Shown: positions 28,179 to 36,979, counted from the first letter of the stretch. The stretch: 64,000 nucleotides of DNA from Nibrella saemangeumensis (GCF_039541915.1 NZ_BAABHD010000005.1:310001-374000); one strand, 5' to 3'. The notes: generated from the sequence alone by a model not told the origin. Program-made: numbers and translations.

Positions 28179-28934
28179 TTACGCATCCAGCCAGTCTTTG
28201 AAGGTGCTTACCTTTTCCTTACTGATAAATACCTCTTCGCGCGGGTCGGGCTGGAGTTCGAGCTTTAGCTTGCTGCTGGAGTACGTATGAATGTTTCTGA
28301 TGCACGACATGGCGATCAGGAACTGGCGGTTGGCCCGGAAGAAGTCAGCCGGATTCAGCATACTCGTCAGTTTGTCCAGGCTATAATCAATGGGTAGCCG
28401 CTGGTTGTCTTTCGTCACCAGAAACGTAATCTTCTCCTCGCTGTAGAAATACGCTACCTCCGACGTTTCAATGGTACGCAGCCGGGTACCGACGGTAATC
28501 AGGAACCGGCTTTTGTACTCCTGCTGCGGCCGGCCAATTACCTGCCGCAGCGCATCCAGGTCGGTCTGCGAAAACTGCCGCTTCATGGACTGGTACTTCT
28601 GCATGGCCGCCGACAGTCCCTCAAAGCTGACCGGCTTCAGCAGGTAGTCAATACTATTGACCCGAAAGGCTTTGATCATGTATTCGTCAAAGGCCGTGGT
28701 AAAGATGACCGGCACCGACAGGGAGACTTGCTCGAAAATCCGGAAGCACAGGTCATCCTCCAGGTGAATATCCATAAAAATCAGGTCCGGCTCCTTATGG
28801 GTTTTCAGCCACTGCACCGTGTCCTGCACCGACGGTAACTGCGCCAGCACATTGATCTCGGGGTCGTATTTCCGCAGCAGACCCCGGAGCCGGTCGGCGG
28901 TCAGGTCTTCGTCTTCAATGATGATAACGTTCAT
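28179..28934 (-). CDS. LytTR-family response regulator
   Basis: A 251-residue two-domain regulator. The receiver (about 1-125) has acidic residues in IIEDED, the phospho-acceptor Asp55 in FMDIHL, and a Lys in the LLKPVSF motif. The LytTR DNA-binding domain (about 145-250) has the AYFYSEEKITFLV and RANRQFLIA segments. It lies 3 bases after the PAS kinase gene on the same strand, so the kinase at 28938 is its likely partner, although LytTR regulators classically pair with LytS-type kinases like the one at 30611. Confidence 0.93.
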   Translation of the reverse strand: MNVIIIEDEDLTADRLRGLLRKYDPEINVLAQLPSVQDTVQWLKTHKEPDLIFMDIHLEDDLCFRIFEQVSLSVPVIFTTAFDEYMIKAFRVNSIDYLLKPVSFEGLSAAMQKYQSMKRQFSQTDLDALRQVIGRPQQEYKSRFLITVGTRLRTIETSEVAYFYSEEKITFLVTKDNQRLPIDYSLDKLTSMLNPADFFRANRQFLIAMSCIRNIHTYSSSKLKLELQPDPREEVFISKEKVSTFKDWLDA

Positions 28935-28937
28935 AAC

Positions 28938-30509
28938 TTAAGCAGAAGGATTGACCGGCAGTTCGAAGGCAAACGTGGCCCCCTTGCCGGCATGGTTTTC
29001 ATACCAGATATCACCTTGTAACAGATGCACTAATTTTTTGGCAATCGCCAGCCCCAGCCCGTTGGAACTTTCGCCCGCCGTGGGCCGGGTCGACAGGCGC
29101 GAAAATTTGCGAAAAAGCTTATCAGCCTCGTCCAGCGGTATACCGGTGCCTTCATCCTGCACCCGGATAATCAGCGACTCTTCAGCCCGCGTTACGTCGA
29201 TGCTGACACTCGCCCCAACCGGCGAGTACTTGATAGCGTTGGAGACCAGATTATCCAGTACCTGCGATACCGCGTTTTCGTCTGTCCGGATAGCCGTTGG
29301 TCCTCCGGGCCAGTTTATGGTAACCGATAGCCGCTTCTGCCGCAGGGCTTCTTCGTAGAGCTGCACCACCCGGTTGATTTGCTCCAGCAGGTCCACCGGT
29401 TCAAAATGCATCAGAATCCTGCCCGATTCAATCGAGTGAATACTCAGGAAGTTAGTGATCAGGCTGAGCATTTTATCGGCACACCGCAAGACCTGCGCCG
29501 TGTGCTGTACCGCTTCGTCGGGATTGGCCAGAATCGACCGGGCTTCGTGCTGAAGGTTGTAGAGCGGATTCTTCAGATCATGCGTCACCATCTGCATCAG
29601 CTCGTTCTTTTCGTCGTTCAGCTTTTTCAGTTCGCGGTTTTTCAACCGGATTTCGAGGTTGCTGCGCTCTATCTCACGGGCATCGGTTTCGGCTTTCTCT
29701 TTAGCCTGCCGCAGGACCTCCTCAAACTCCTTACGCTCGGTTATATCCCGGATATTAGTTAACAACCCACCAACGGCCTCGTTATCAAACTGGTTCGACG
29801 CGTATGTCTCCACGTAACGCATTACGCCGTTTTCATCAATGGTCCGGTATTCAGCCTTTACTTCCGGAATTTCGCCGGAAACAATTTTATGGAAGGCTTC
29901 GGTAACGCGGGGTCTGTCTTCGGGATGAACCCACCAGAGTAACTCATCGGATTGATTAATTACCTCGACCGGGTAAATGGTAGGTTTGCTGGTAAACAGC
30001 AGCTTGCCGTTTTTATCAAAAATCTGAATAAAATCCGCAATGTTGGCAATCATAGCCCGGAACCGTTCGGCATTGCGCTCAATCTGGGCTTCCAGCTCTT
30101 TGCGATCCGAAATGTCCCGGAAGTTCAGGATAATACCCTGAATAAGCGGGTTCTCCAGCTGGTTGGAAGCCGTAGCCTCAATCCAGCGCCAGGTACCGTT
30201 CTTGTGCAGGAACCGGAACGAAAACACGATCGGCGTGGCGCAGCAACTAGTAACAAAATCAAAAAACGTTTTGCGTACCCGATCGCGGTCGTCGGGGTGG
30301 TGCAGCAGGTATTGGCTGCGCGACAACAACTCCTCGGGCTGATAACCCAGCACCCTCACCACCGACGGACTGACGTATCGCTCAATACCGTCTTTGTCGG
30401 AGATGATAATTACATCCGAACTGTGCTCAATGAGCGCCCGAAAGTTGGTGAGCTGCGACTGTAGCGCTGAGTCTAAAGGCATGGAAACATCATAAGATAT
30501 GGCTGGCAT
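28938..30509 (-). CDS. PAS-domain sensor histidine kinase
   Basis: A 523-residue cytoplasmic kinase without membrane helices. It has two PAS/PAC units (about 22-145 and 148-268), a short coiled coil (270-303), and HisKA with His310 in QMVTHDLKNPLYNL. The HATPase_c domain has NLVSNAIKYSP, DEGTGIPL and GLGLAIAKKLV. PAS sensors usually read redox or small ligands; the signal here is unknown. It probably phosphorylates the LytTR regulator 3 bases downstream. An internal ATG at 30482 is an alternative start. Confidence 0.93.
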   Translation of the reverse strand: MPAISYDVSMPLDSALQSQLTNFRALIEHSSDVIIISDKDGIERYVSPSVVRVLGYQPEELLSRSQYLLHHPDDRDRVRKTFFDFVTSCCATPIVFSFRFLHKNGTWRWIEATASNQLENPLIQGIILNFRDISDRKELEAQIERNAERFRAMIANIADFIQIFDKNGKLLFTSKPTIYPVEVINQSDELLWWVHPEDRPRVTEAFHKIVSGEIPEVKAEYRTIDENGVMRYVETYASNQFDNEAVGGLLTNIRDITERKEFEEVLRQAKEKAETDAREIERSNLEIRLKNRELKKLNDEKNELMQMVTHDLKNPLYNLQHEARSILANPDEAVQHTAQVLRCADKMLSLITNFLSIHSIESGRILMHFEPVDLLEQINRVVQLYEEALRQKRLSVTINWPGGPTAIRTDENAVSQVLDNLVSNAIKYSPVGASVSIDVTRAEESLIIRVQDEGTGIPLDEADKLFRKFSRLSTRPTAGESSNGLGLAIAKKLVHLLQGDIWYENHAGKGATFAFELPVNPSA

Positions 30510-30610
30510 ACAAGTAATTCGCTGTTACGGTGGTGAGTTCGCTTCTCTCACCCAGTAAAGATACCTCATTTGCCTGCTTGGTTGTGCTGTTTTCAGGCTG
30601 TTTGTTTACT

Positions 30611-31222
30611 TCAGAGGGTATCCTGGCCCGACAACGGAATGTTCACCGTAAAACAATCGGCTTCGGGCAGCACCTGTACCAGCCGGCCGGTCAGCTGCGC
30701 GTACCGGTGCTGAATGCCGGCCAGGCCGTGCCCCCTGCCACCGTCGGGCCGGCTGCGAATCTGGCGGTTATTACACACCGACAGGCAGGAGCCCTGTTCC
30801 AGCGCACAGAGGCAGATATCGATCACCAGCGGGTCGGCAGCCGACATGCGGTTATGCCGGATCGCGTTCTCGATGAGTAATTGCAGCGTAAACGGCAGCA
30901 GCGTGTAATGCTGCCAGGCAGGTGCCGTCGGGATATTCACTTTAAACCTACGCCCAAAGCGCACTTCGAGCAGAAAGGCGTACGAGCGGGCAAAGTCAAG
31001 TTCCTCTTCCAGCGTTACGCGCTCAGTGTCCCGGTGTTCGAGCAGGTAGCGGTATACCCTGGCCAGCTGGTCAATGAACTGCTCCGCCAGGTCCGGGTCT
31101 CTGCGCACCAGCGCGGACAGCACGCTGAGGCTATTGAACAGAAAATGGGGACTTATCTGGTCTTTCAGCGCCGTAAACTGCGCCTGATAGTGATGACTGG
31201 GTAAGGACGGTATGGGGTTCAT
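30611..31222 (-). CDS. short LytS-type (His_kinase/PF06580) sensor kinase lacking a membrane domain
   Basis: The ATG at 31222 is preferred to a GTG at 31276. The roughly 203-residue protein consists almost only of the PF06580 module: DQISPHFLFNSLSVLSALV with the phosphoacceptor His near residue 25, then EEELDFARSYAFLLEVRFG, and an ATPase lobe with LLIENAIRHN and a GHGLAGIQHRY motif. LytS-type kinases usually have four or more membrane helices in front; here none is seen. It may take its signal from a partner, or be a remnant that still pairs with the LytTR regulator downstream. Confidence 0.82.
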   Translation of the reverse strand: MNPIPSLPSHHYQAQFTALKDQISPHFLFNSLSVLSALVRRDPDLAEQFIDQLARVYRYLLEHRDTERVTLEEELDFARSYAFLLEVRFGRRFKVNIPTAPAWQHYTLLPFTLQLLIENAIRHNRMSAADPLVIDICLCALEQGSCLSVCNNRQIRSRPDGGRGHGLAGIQHRYAQLTGRLVQVLPEADCFTVNIPLSGQDTL

Positions 31223-31353
31223 CGACCGGAGCTTCACATGTTTTCCTATGCAAGCTACGCCGGATGACTCCGCCACCGAAATAAAGTCTGCCGAAACCGC
31301 CTTTTCAACCGAAGAACCGGGAAAAGGAGCGACGAACCACCAAGGTATACAAA

Positions 31354-31379
31354 CAAAAAACCGGGGTGCTGGCCCCGGT
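31354..31379 (-). terminator. minus-strand hairpin terminator
   Basis: On the minus strand ACCGGGG and CCCCGGT form a 7-bp stem followed by T6. It lies 45 bases beyond the stop of the small gene at 31424-31678, supporting that gene as transcribed. Confidence 0.75.
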
Positions 31380-31423
31380 CTCTGTAAGGTTTATGTGTGG
31401 ATAGTAGTGTAGTAATGCAATGG

Positions 31424-31678
31424 TTAGCTTTTTACATCGCCCAGCACCAGCCGGATGCCTTTGCCTACCAGGGTTTGCTTATGGGCATCGGCCCGCTGGC
31501 AGGAGTGGCGGTTTGAATGCGGGATAAAGCCCCGGTTACTGAACAACGATGGTTTGCAGGCAGCGGCACTTTTCAGAGCAATGACAGACTCCATCTGGGT
31601 TGACAATCCCATTGTCAGACTTTGTCCTCCCGTCAGTTTACCGATGATCATCAGCGCGATTACCATGATTGTTTTCAT
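31424..31678 (-). CDS. small secreted hypothetical protein
   Basis: From the ATG at 31678 the product is 84 residues, starting with a signal-peptide-like MKTIMVIALMIIGKLTGG. The mature part is basic, with two cysteines and several His, and no known domain. The open frame plus a proper terminator downstream support a real gene, but it is short and unrecognised. Confidence 0.5.
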   Translation of the reverse strand: MKTIMVIALMIIGKLTGGQSLTMGLSTQMESVIALKSAAACKPSLFSNRGFIPHSNRHSCQRADAHKQTLVGKGIRLVLGDVKS

Positions 31679-31866
31679 AATCTTTACTGGTTCGTGTGGA
31701 TTATAGGTCAAAGGTATAGCTAACCGGAGCCGGACGAAACTAAAAAACGATGAATTGGCAAAAAAGGGGGAGGAAACGGGTAAACCAGCCGCTCAATTGA
31801 TTCCGAAGGTTACGCTATTTTTTGTTACTTAGGGACTCCCATCTCAATGTCCCGACCAAAAAGTGT

Positions 31867-32703
31867 ATGAAAACGTCCTGTGTCCTTCCTGCTCTGTGCT
31901 ACCGACTCCTGCTCCTGGCAAGCTTTACCAGCTGGGGAATGCCCCTCTTTGCCCAATCATCAGCACCGTATACCTGGCCGGATGGCAAACGGGTAGCCGT
32001 CAGCCTCAGTTTTGACGATGCCCGGCTGAGTAATGTCGATGTAGGCACTCCGCTGCTGGACCAGTACGGAGTTAAGGCCACCTTCTTTGTTGTACCGGAC
32101 GCCGTAAAGCAGCGGCTCGACGGCTGGAAAAAAGCCGTGGCTAGCGGGCACGAAATCGGCAATCACTCTGTCGCCCACCCGTGCAGCGGCAATTTTCCCT
32201 GGGCGCGGCAGAAGGCGCTGGAGCATTATACCCTGGATCAGATGCGCAGCGAACTCCTGGACGCCAATAAGCAGGTGCAGGCTTTGCTGGGCGTGAAGCC
32301 GGAGGTATATGCCTATCCGTGCGGACAAACCTTTGTTGGGCGGGGCCGCGACACCAAAAGCTACGTACCCATTGTAGCCGACCTGTTCCGGGCGGGCCGG
32401 GGCTGGCTCGACGAAGGGCCGAACGACCCTGCCTTTTGTGACATGGCCCAGCTATATGGCATGGAGATGGACGGTAAAGACTTTGGGCAGATCCTGGCCG
32501 TTCTGGAGAAAGCCAGAGAAGCCGGCCACTGGGTAGTGCTGGCCGGCCACGAGATTGGTGAGTCCGGCAATCAAACCACCCGTGTTGCCATGCTGAAGCA
32601 GCTATGCGAGTATGCGAATAACCCGGCCAACGGCGTTTGGCTGGCCCCCATCGGCACGGTAGCCGCCTATATTCAGAAAAAAACGCCGGACAGTAGACGT
32701 TAG
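31867..32703 (+). CDS. polysaccharide deacetylase (NodB/CE4-type), secreted
   Basis: The ATG at 31867 gives a signal peptide (cleavage near LFAQS) on a 278-residue protein. The NodB core shows SLSFDDARLSN (first motif, catalytic Asp pair), the zinc-binding motif HEIGNHSVAHP, and a later YPCGQTF. It would remove acetyl groups from a cell-wall or extracellular polysaccharide in the periplasm. Its length is that of a single-domain member. It is convergent with the membrane protein at 32731, only 27 bases apart. Confidence 0.88.
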   Translation: MKTSCVLPALCYRLLLLASFTSWGMPLFAQSSAPYTWPDGKRVAVSLSFDDARLSNVDVGTPLLDQYGVKATFFVVPDAVKQRLDGWKKAVASGHEIGNHSVAHPCSGNFPWARQKALEHYTLDQMRSELLDANKQVQALLGVKPEVYAYPCGQTFVGRGRDTKSYVPIVADLFRAGRGWLDEGPNDPAFCDMAQLYGMEMDGKDFGQILAVLEKAREAGHWVVLAGHEIGESGNQTTRVAMLKQLCEYANNPANGVWLAPIGTVAAYIQKKTPDSRR

Positions 32704-32730
32704 ACAAAAGGAAGGAGCCGTTGCTGGGTG

Positions 32731-33543
32731 TCAGGCCGCCGGCGCGCTGACTTTTCGGCGGCTTTGACGGTTTTGCCTGTGTACTACCAGCCCGAAGCCT
32801 ATACCCTGCAAAGACCAGACGAGGTGCAGTACGGCAGCCGCGACATCCTCGTCAATCTGCAGATAGACGTAATCCAGACCCGCCCGACTGGTGGGCCGGT
32901 CGGCCGAGGGTTCCGGCATGGCGTCCGCAGCCGGAAGCCCGGTGGTCCAGGCCGAATAGAGCAGCGGACCATGAATGGCCAGCAGCAGGACCGTAACCAG
33001 CTTCAGCAGATACCCTCTCAGGACGTTTCGGCTCCGGCCGACTACCACCAGCAAACTCAGTAGCAGCAGGGTTGTGGACGCGATGAACGAGAACGGGTAA
33101 TGCAAAACCAGGAATACCGCTGCCGGTAAGCGGTAGGGGACGATGACGTAAGCGAACAGGTGCCTGACATAATCGAAGTAGAGGGCCGGTGCCAATTGCC
33201 GGCTTAGCAGTACCGCCAGATTAAAGCCGGCATAGAGCAGCAGAACGCCGTAAAACCACCAGCTTACGCGGCTGGTGCCGCCAACACTCACAGACAACCG
33301 GAAAACGAGCAGACTATAGGCCACATAGACCAGCAGATCGGCATCCGGAACATAGAGCCGGTAGGTGGGTGCCCATCCCTGCCCGTATACCAGCACCGGC
33401 ATCAGGATCTGCCAGGCGCCCAGACCACTAAATAGCAACAGAAACAAACACCTGAGCTGCCGACCGTGCCAGTACTGATACAGGGCATACAAGGCTACGG
33501 CTAACAAACTAGTCAGCGCAATGCCGGAAGCGATATCAATCAT
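32731..33543 (-). CDS. hypothetical membrane protein, about seven helices
   Basis: A 270-residue protein with about seven hydrophobic segments (roughly 5-25, 32-52, 72-88, 97-118, 130-148, 150-175 and 185-205) and a polar C-terminal tail of about 60 residues. No catalytic or transport motif was recognised. The small two-helix protein upstream (33561) is on the same strand 17 bases away, so the two probably form an operon. Function unknown. Confidence 0.65.
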   Translation of the reverse strand: MIDIASGIALTSLLAVALYALYQYWHGRQLRCLFLLLFSGLGAWQILMPVLVYGQGWAPTYRLYVPDADLLVYVAYSLLVFRLSVSVGGTSRVSWWFYGVLLLYAGFNLAVLLSRQLAPALYFDYVRHLFAYVIVPYRLPAAVFLVLHYPFSFIASTTLLLLSLLVVVGRSRNVLRGYLLKLVTVLLLAIHGPLLYSAWTTGLPAADAMPEPSADRPTSRAGLDYVYLQIDEDVAAAVLHLVWSLQGIGFGLVVHRQNRQSRRKVSAPAA

Positions 33544-33560
33544 TAGAATTCAAGCGGCCA

Positions 33561-33770
33561 CTAACTTTTCATCGAGAAAAGTCCCAGCAGGCTTAACGTC
33601 GCCAGCACCGACAACAGCTTGCCCAGATCCGTTATTGAGGAAACTACCGGGGCAACTGACTGATCGGGCAATATATGGTGGGCAAACGTAACGTGCTGGA
33701 TAATAAACAAACAACCCGCGAAGATACCGATCAGCACCCAGCGCAGTACTTCTCTATGCAACTTTTTCAT
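33561..33770 (-). CDS. small two-helix membrane protein
   Basis: A 69-residue protein with a basic N-terminus, a first helix at about 10-28, a short loop containing HHILPDQS, and a second helix at about 50-66. It is the first gene of the pair with 32731. Family not recognised. Confidence 0.5.
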   Translation of the reverse strand: MKKLHREVLRWVLIGIFAGCLFIIQHVTFAHHILPDQSVAPVVSSITDLGKLLSVLATLSLLGLFSMKS

Positions 33771-33942
33771 AATCTTCAGAATAAAGGTATGGATAACACA
33801 AAAGAAACGCTGGCTGCCGAAAAACGGTATAGCTTATTAGCAAACGGTTACACTGTTAGGCACCGGTTATTTACCCTTAGTCGTATAATTCACCCGCCGG
33901 GTAAACAACACCGGCCCCAAAAAAAATTATACTATTACTTGT

Positions 33943-33950
33943 TAACTTTG
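33943..33950 (+). promoter_or_regulatory. Bacteroidota -7 box TAACTTTG
   Basis: An exact TAnnTTTG match 29 bases upstream of the lipoprotein ATG at 33979. No clear -33 TTG is seen at the expected distance. Confidence 0.4.
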
Positions 33951-33978
33951 GCAACCATCGACATACCGGGTTACCACT

Positions 33979-34932
33979 ATGTGCAGAAAACTTTCAGGCC
34001 ATTCACTGCTTCTGTGTCTGCTAATCGAATTAGCCGGTTGTGCGGCCTTAACCGACTCCCAGCGCAAATCCGTGGCGAACTACGCTAAACTCACCCAGGC
34101 GTACACCCAATACCCCAGCGAAGTTGCCAGAACGTATGTTGCGCTTAATTATGAAGTGGCTACACTGCTCATTCCGGTGAACCAGCCGGTCGTGACCAAT
34201 ATCCATACGGACCTGGTCAATACCTTCGCTACATTTGAGCAGGGTAACCAAAACTCGCAGCGGGTAGATGATGCCATCAATATACTACGGCAGTACGCCA
34301 AAGCCCTGGAGGCCTTGTCGTCGGCCGACCTGCCTGGCGTCTTCGGTAAAAACGCCGAACTCTTTGGCAAATCCGTTGATAATGCCGTCACCTTCTATAA
34401 CAAAACCCACCAGCCGACTACCGCGCTGCCCATCGGATTTGGGAAATTAGCCGCCGATGCCATCTCGCTGGCTGGCCGGCGCTACATCAACCACAAACAG
34501 GCTGCGGCACTCCGCAACTATATGGCGAAGGGTGAGGAACTGATCAAACTACTCAACCAGGACAGTCAGCGGGCGTTTACAGACCTGGAGAACCGGTGGC
34601 AGCAGCAAAAGCGGTTAATGGCGGCCTCCCATACCACCCTGCTACAAAAAGTACATGAAGACGCAGGTGGCCAGGCCGCCCGCAATTACTACACCTACCA
34701 GATCAACAAAGATATGCGGACGCTGATCGAACGGTCGGCTGCGTTTGACAAGCTGCTGACCAAAACCGCTCAGGCAATGGGTAATGTGTACAAAGCCCAC
34801 GAAAGTGTGTTGAAGGACATTCAGCAGAAGCGTCCCTGGCACGATCGAATTGCCGATGTGCAGAATTTGTACGAAGACCTGACCGCGCTGGAGGCACAAC
34901 ACGAGAAACTCACCCGTCCAGCCACCCACTAA
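33979..34932 (+). CDS. alpha-helical lipoprotein of unknown function
   Basis: A 317-residue protein with a lipoprotein signal (SLLLCLLIELAGC, lipobox Cys at about 21). The mature part is almost wholly helical, with long heptad-like stretches (for example 70-130 and 205-310) and one hydrophobic hairpin-like segment (ALPIGFGKLAADAISLAG near 150-170). The family was not recognised. Its stop lies one base before the ATG of the coiled-coil protein at 34934, so the two are translationally coupled. An all-helical, membrane-anchored protein plus a small coiled-coil partner could form a membrane-associated complex. Confidence 0.7.
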   Translation: MCRKLSGHSLLLCLLIELAGCAALTDSQRKSVANYAKLTQAYTQYPSEVARTYVALNYEVATLLIPVNQPVVTNIHTDLVNTFATFEQGNQNSQRVDDAINILRQYAKALEALSSADLPGVFGKNAELFGKSVDNAVTFYNKTHQPTTALPIGFGKLAADAISLAGRRYINHKQAAALRNYMAKGEELIKLLNQDSQRAFTDLENRWQQQKRLMAASHTTLLQKVHEDAGGQAARNYYTYQINKDMRTLIERSAAFDKLLTKTAQAMGNVYKAHESVLKDIQQKRPWHDRIADVQNLYEDLTALEAQHEKLTRPATH

Positions 34933-34933
34933 A

Positions 34934-35281
34934 ATGACCAACAATCCCTTTGCGCTAAAGGCACGCGACCTGATTACGGACGTGCTGATCGACATAACGG
35001 TACTGCTGGGCTCGACGCCAAACAACGACCCGAACTTCCGGACCATCCAGGCTACTCAGCGGGAGTTGTCACAGCTCAATTTCCAGATCGTCGTCGACGA
35101 CATCAACCAGATGGCCGCCACCATCAACCAGCACAACGACGAACTGAAAAAGCTAACCAGCCAGATCCAACAAACCACCGCCAGTCTCGAAGGTCTGGCC
35201 AAACGGCTTGAACAGGTATCGAAGGTTGTTGAGTTTTTGGTGAGCGTCGGCGGCCAGGCAGCCGCCCTGGGTTTGGTATGA
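34934..35281 (+). CDS. small coiled-coil protein, partner of the upstream lipoprotein
   Basis: A 115-residue protein. Residues about 45-100 form a coiled coil (QMAATINQHNDELKKLTSQI and following), ending in a Gly/Ala-rich hydrophobic tail (SVGGQAAALGLV) that may touch a membrane. It starts one base after the stop of the lipoprotein gene. Family not recognised. Confidence 0.65.
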   Translation: MTNNPFALKARDLITDVLIDITVLLGSTPNNDPNFRTIQATQRELSQLNFQIVVDDINQMAATINQHNDELKKLTSQIQQTTASLEGLAKRLEQVSKVVEFLVSVGGQAAALGLV

Positions 35282-35321
35282 TGGTGAAAGCCCGTTTATT
35301 GTAAGATTGGCTACCTGGAAC

Positions 35322-35354
35322 AAAAAAGCTGTAACCCTTACTGAGTTACAGCTT
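35322..35354 (-). terminator. terminator of tRNA-Leu
   Basis: AAGCTGTAAC and GTTACAGCTT form a perfect 10-bp stem with a 9-base loop, followed on the minus strand by T6. It lies 9 bases past the 3' end of the tRNA gene. It could also act weakly on plus-strand transcripts from 34934-35281. Confidence 0.85.
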
Positions 35355-35363
35355 CTGATTAGA

Positions 35364-35450
35364 TACCGGGAGCGGGAATCGAACCCGCACGACCTTTTAC
35401 GGATCACAGGATTTTAAGTCCTGCGCGTCTACCTATTCCGCCATCCCGGC
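35364..35450 (-). tRNA. tRNA-Leu, anticodon TAA
   Basis: An 87-base class II tRNA on the minus strand. The acceptor stem GCCGGGA pairs with TCCCGGT (one G-U pair). The D-arm contains AATAGGTAGACGC. The anticodon arm is CAGGA-CTTAAAA-TCCTG with anticodon TAA. A long variable arm follows, and the T arm is GCGGGTTCGATTCCCGC. The discriminator base is A and CCA is not encoded. An integrase gene starts 181 bases upstream of the tRNA 5' end. Confidence 0.96.
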
Positions 35451-35567
35451 TTAGTCCATAAAAGGCTGTCTATAAGACATTTAGACGCATTCTTAAACAG
35501 AAGCTAATTTCCGTTCTATTCACTCGTTACCTCAGCGCGGTGGGTCAGAATCAGAAAAAAGTCCTTT

Positions 35568-35587
35568 GTTTCACTAATGTTTCACTA
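35568..35587 (+). repeat. paired GTTTCACTA direct repeats upstream of the integrase
   Basis: GTTTCACTA occurs twice (35568-35576 and 35579-35587), offset by 11 bases, about one helical turn. The pair is 44 bases before the integrase ATG. It could be a binding site for the integrase arm domain or an accessory factor; this is inference from position and spacing. Confidence 0.35.
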
Positions 35588-35630
35588 AAATCTGCTGTTT
35601 ACCGAGCTGCGAAGTGGCTGATAACGAGCC

Positions 35631-36887
35631 ATGAAAGCACTAGTAAGCTTCTCTCCTATTCACTCCGGCATCTCGTTTCGACTGGAGTTAGGGAATCAAC
35701 CAAAGCGCAACGGCGATTACGCTATCCTGCTTCGGATAACCGAAAATCGACGCCTGAAAAGGATATTTACTGGACTCACCGTCAAAATTGAGCACTGGGA
35801 TGCCAAACGCGAAGAGGTTAAAAGAAAGGACAGCAACTACATTCAGAAGAACACAAGACTACAGGAGATACTATCTCAGGTTAATCGCTTTCAACAGGAT
35901 ATACCTAACCTGACATCGGAGGATTTGATTAAAACTCTCCGGGGGGAGAAAGTCACACGCCAAGAACCTGAACTCTTTGACTATGCCTACAACTGCTATC
36001 TGAAAGGAAAACCGTTTAACACGATAAAGAGCACAACTAGCATACTGAACAAGGTTAAGGCGTTTACCGGAAAAGAAGAACTACTGTTTTCTAATCTCAA
36101 CCTTGATTTTGTCAGCCGATTTGAAGTTCATCTCCGTCGGGAGTATAAGAACAACGATACTACAGTTGACATCAATCTGTCTAAGTTAAAAGCCATTTTC
36201 AATCACGCAGTACGGCATCAGATTGTAAGCTACGACATCAACCCCTTCAGAATATACCGAATAAAAGAGGGTAAACCTAATAAGCTACGACTGACGGAAG
36301 AGGAAGTAGAGCAGTTTGCAAAGGTTAACCTTCCTACTCACTCACTACTATGGCACACTCGGAACTATTGGATGTTTGCCTTCTACTCAGCGGGTATCCG
36401 TTTCAGCGATGTAGCCTGTATGTCTTGGAAAAATATTCTTGAAAAACCAGATGGAAGCATTTACGTCAGTTACGACATGCAGAAGACGGGTAAATACCAT
36501 ACGGTGCGGTTGCCAAAGCGTGCCATTGAGATTTTGAACCATTATCGGTATCCGAAACAGAATGGTCAAAGTGCTTTCGTTTTTCCCATCCTCAATACTG
36601 GTAGGGACTTGAGTGACGAACGCACCCTGAAAATTGAGATTTCATGTAAGAACGCCCTCATTAACAAATACCTCAAAAAGATATGCGAATTAGCCCAGAT
36701 AGATAAGAAAGTTTCCTTCCATACAGCCCGACACTCATTTGCCGACATCGGTCGCCAGAAGGCCAGTCTTTATGACATCTCGAAGCTTCTGGGTCATACC
36801 CGACTCGCTATAACAGAACAGTACTTCGCTCAGAAGGACGAGAACGCCATGACGAAAGCAATGGTAACCATCTTTCCGGATGAATAA
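35631..36887 (+). CDS. tyrosine recombinase / integrase of a mobile island
   Basis: A 418-residue tyrosine recombinase of the Bacteroidota phage/transposon integrase type. It has an N-terminal arm-DNA-binding domain (about 1-90), a SAM-like core-binding domain (about 105-200), and a catalytic domain (215-410). The catalytic signature is visible: Arg in YSAGIRFSDVA, His-x-x-Arg in FHTARHSFAD, and Tyr in LAITEQYFAQ. It probably integrated the AT-rich region to its right. Composition drops in GC here compared with the left half of the window. It is the first gene after tRNA-Leu. A tRNA 3'-like remnant follows it at 36945-36979. Confidence 0.9.
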   Translation: MKALVSFSPIHSGISFRLELGNQPKRNGDYAILLRITENRRLKRIFTGLTVKIEHWDAKREEVKRKDSNYIQKNTRLQEILSQVNRFQQDIPNLTSEDLIKTLRGEKVTRQEPELFDYAYNCYLKGKPFNTIKSTTSILNKVKAFTGKEELLFSNLNLDFVSRFEVHLRREYKNNDTTVDINLSKLKAIFNHAVRHQIVSYDINPFRIYRIKEGKPNKLRLTEEEVEQFAKVNLPTHSLLWHTRNYWMFAFYSAGIRFSDVACMSWKNILEKPDGSIYVSYDMQKTGKYHTVRLPKRAIEILNHYRYPKQNGQSAFVFPILNTGRDLSDERTLKIEISCKNALINKYLKKICELAQIDKKVSFHTARHSFADIGRQKASLYDISKLLGHTRLAITEQYFAQKDENAMTKAMVTIFPDE

Positions 36888-36944
36888 ACCTCAGCATCTA
36901 AAACCTCCAACACCTACCTTACGCCTCATAGGTTTTATTAGCAG

Positions 36945-36979
36945 GAAGTCTTTGGTTCGAATCCCTACAGGTCCGCATT
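36945..36979 (+). other. tRNA 3'-end-like remnant, candidate attachment site
   Basis: GGTTCGAATCCCTACAGGTC followed by CGCA resembles the T loop (TTCGAAT) plus a 3' acceptor strand ending in a discriminator A. The T stem is imperfect and no matching 5' half is present, so it is not an intact tRNA. It sits 58 bases after the integrase stop, where an attachment-site copy would be expected. It does not match the 3' end of the nearby tRNA-Leu beyond the T loop. The rest of the 36888-37208 gap holds R1 copy A. Confidence 0.4.

Noticed and set aside
33675..34088. 137-codon plus-strand frame before the helical lipoprotein
   Set aside because: It overlaps a better minus-strand membrane gene and the lipoprotein start, with no domain or good start context.
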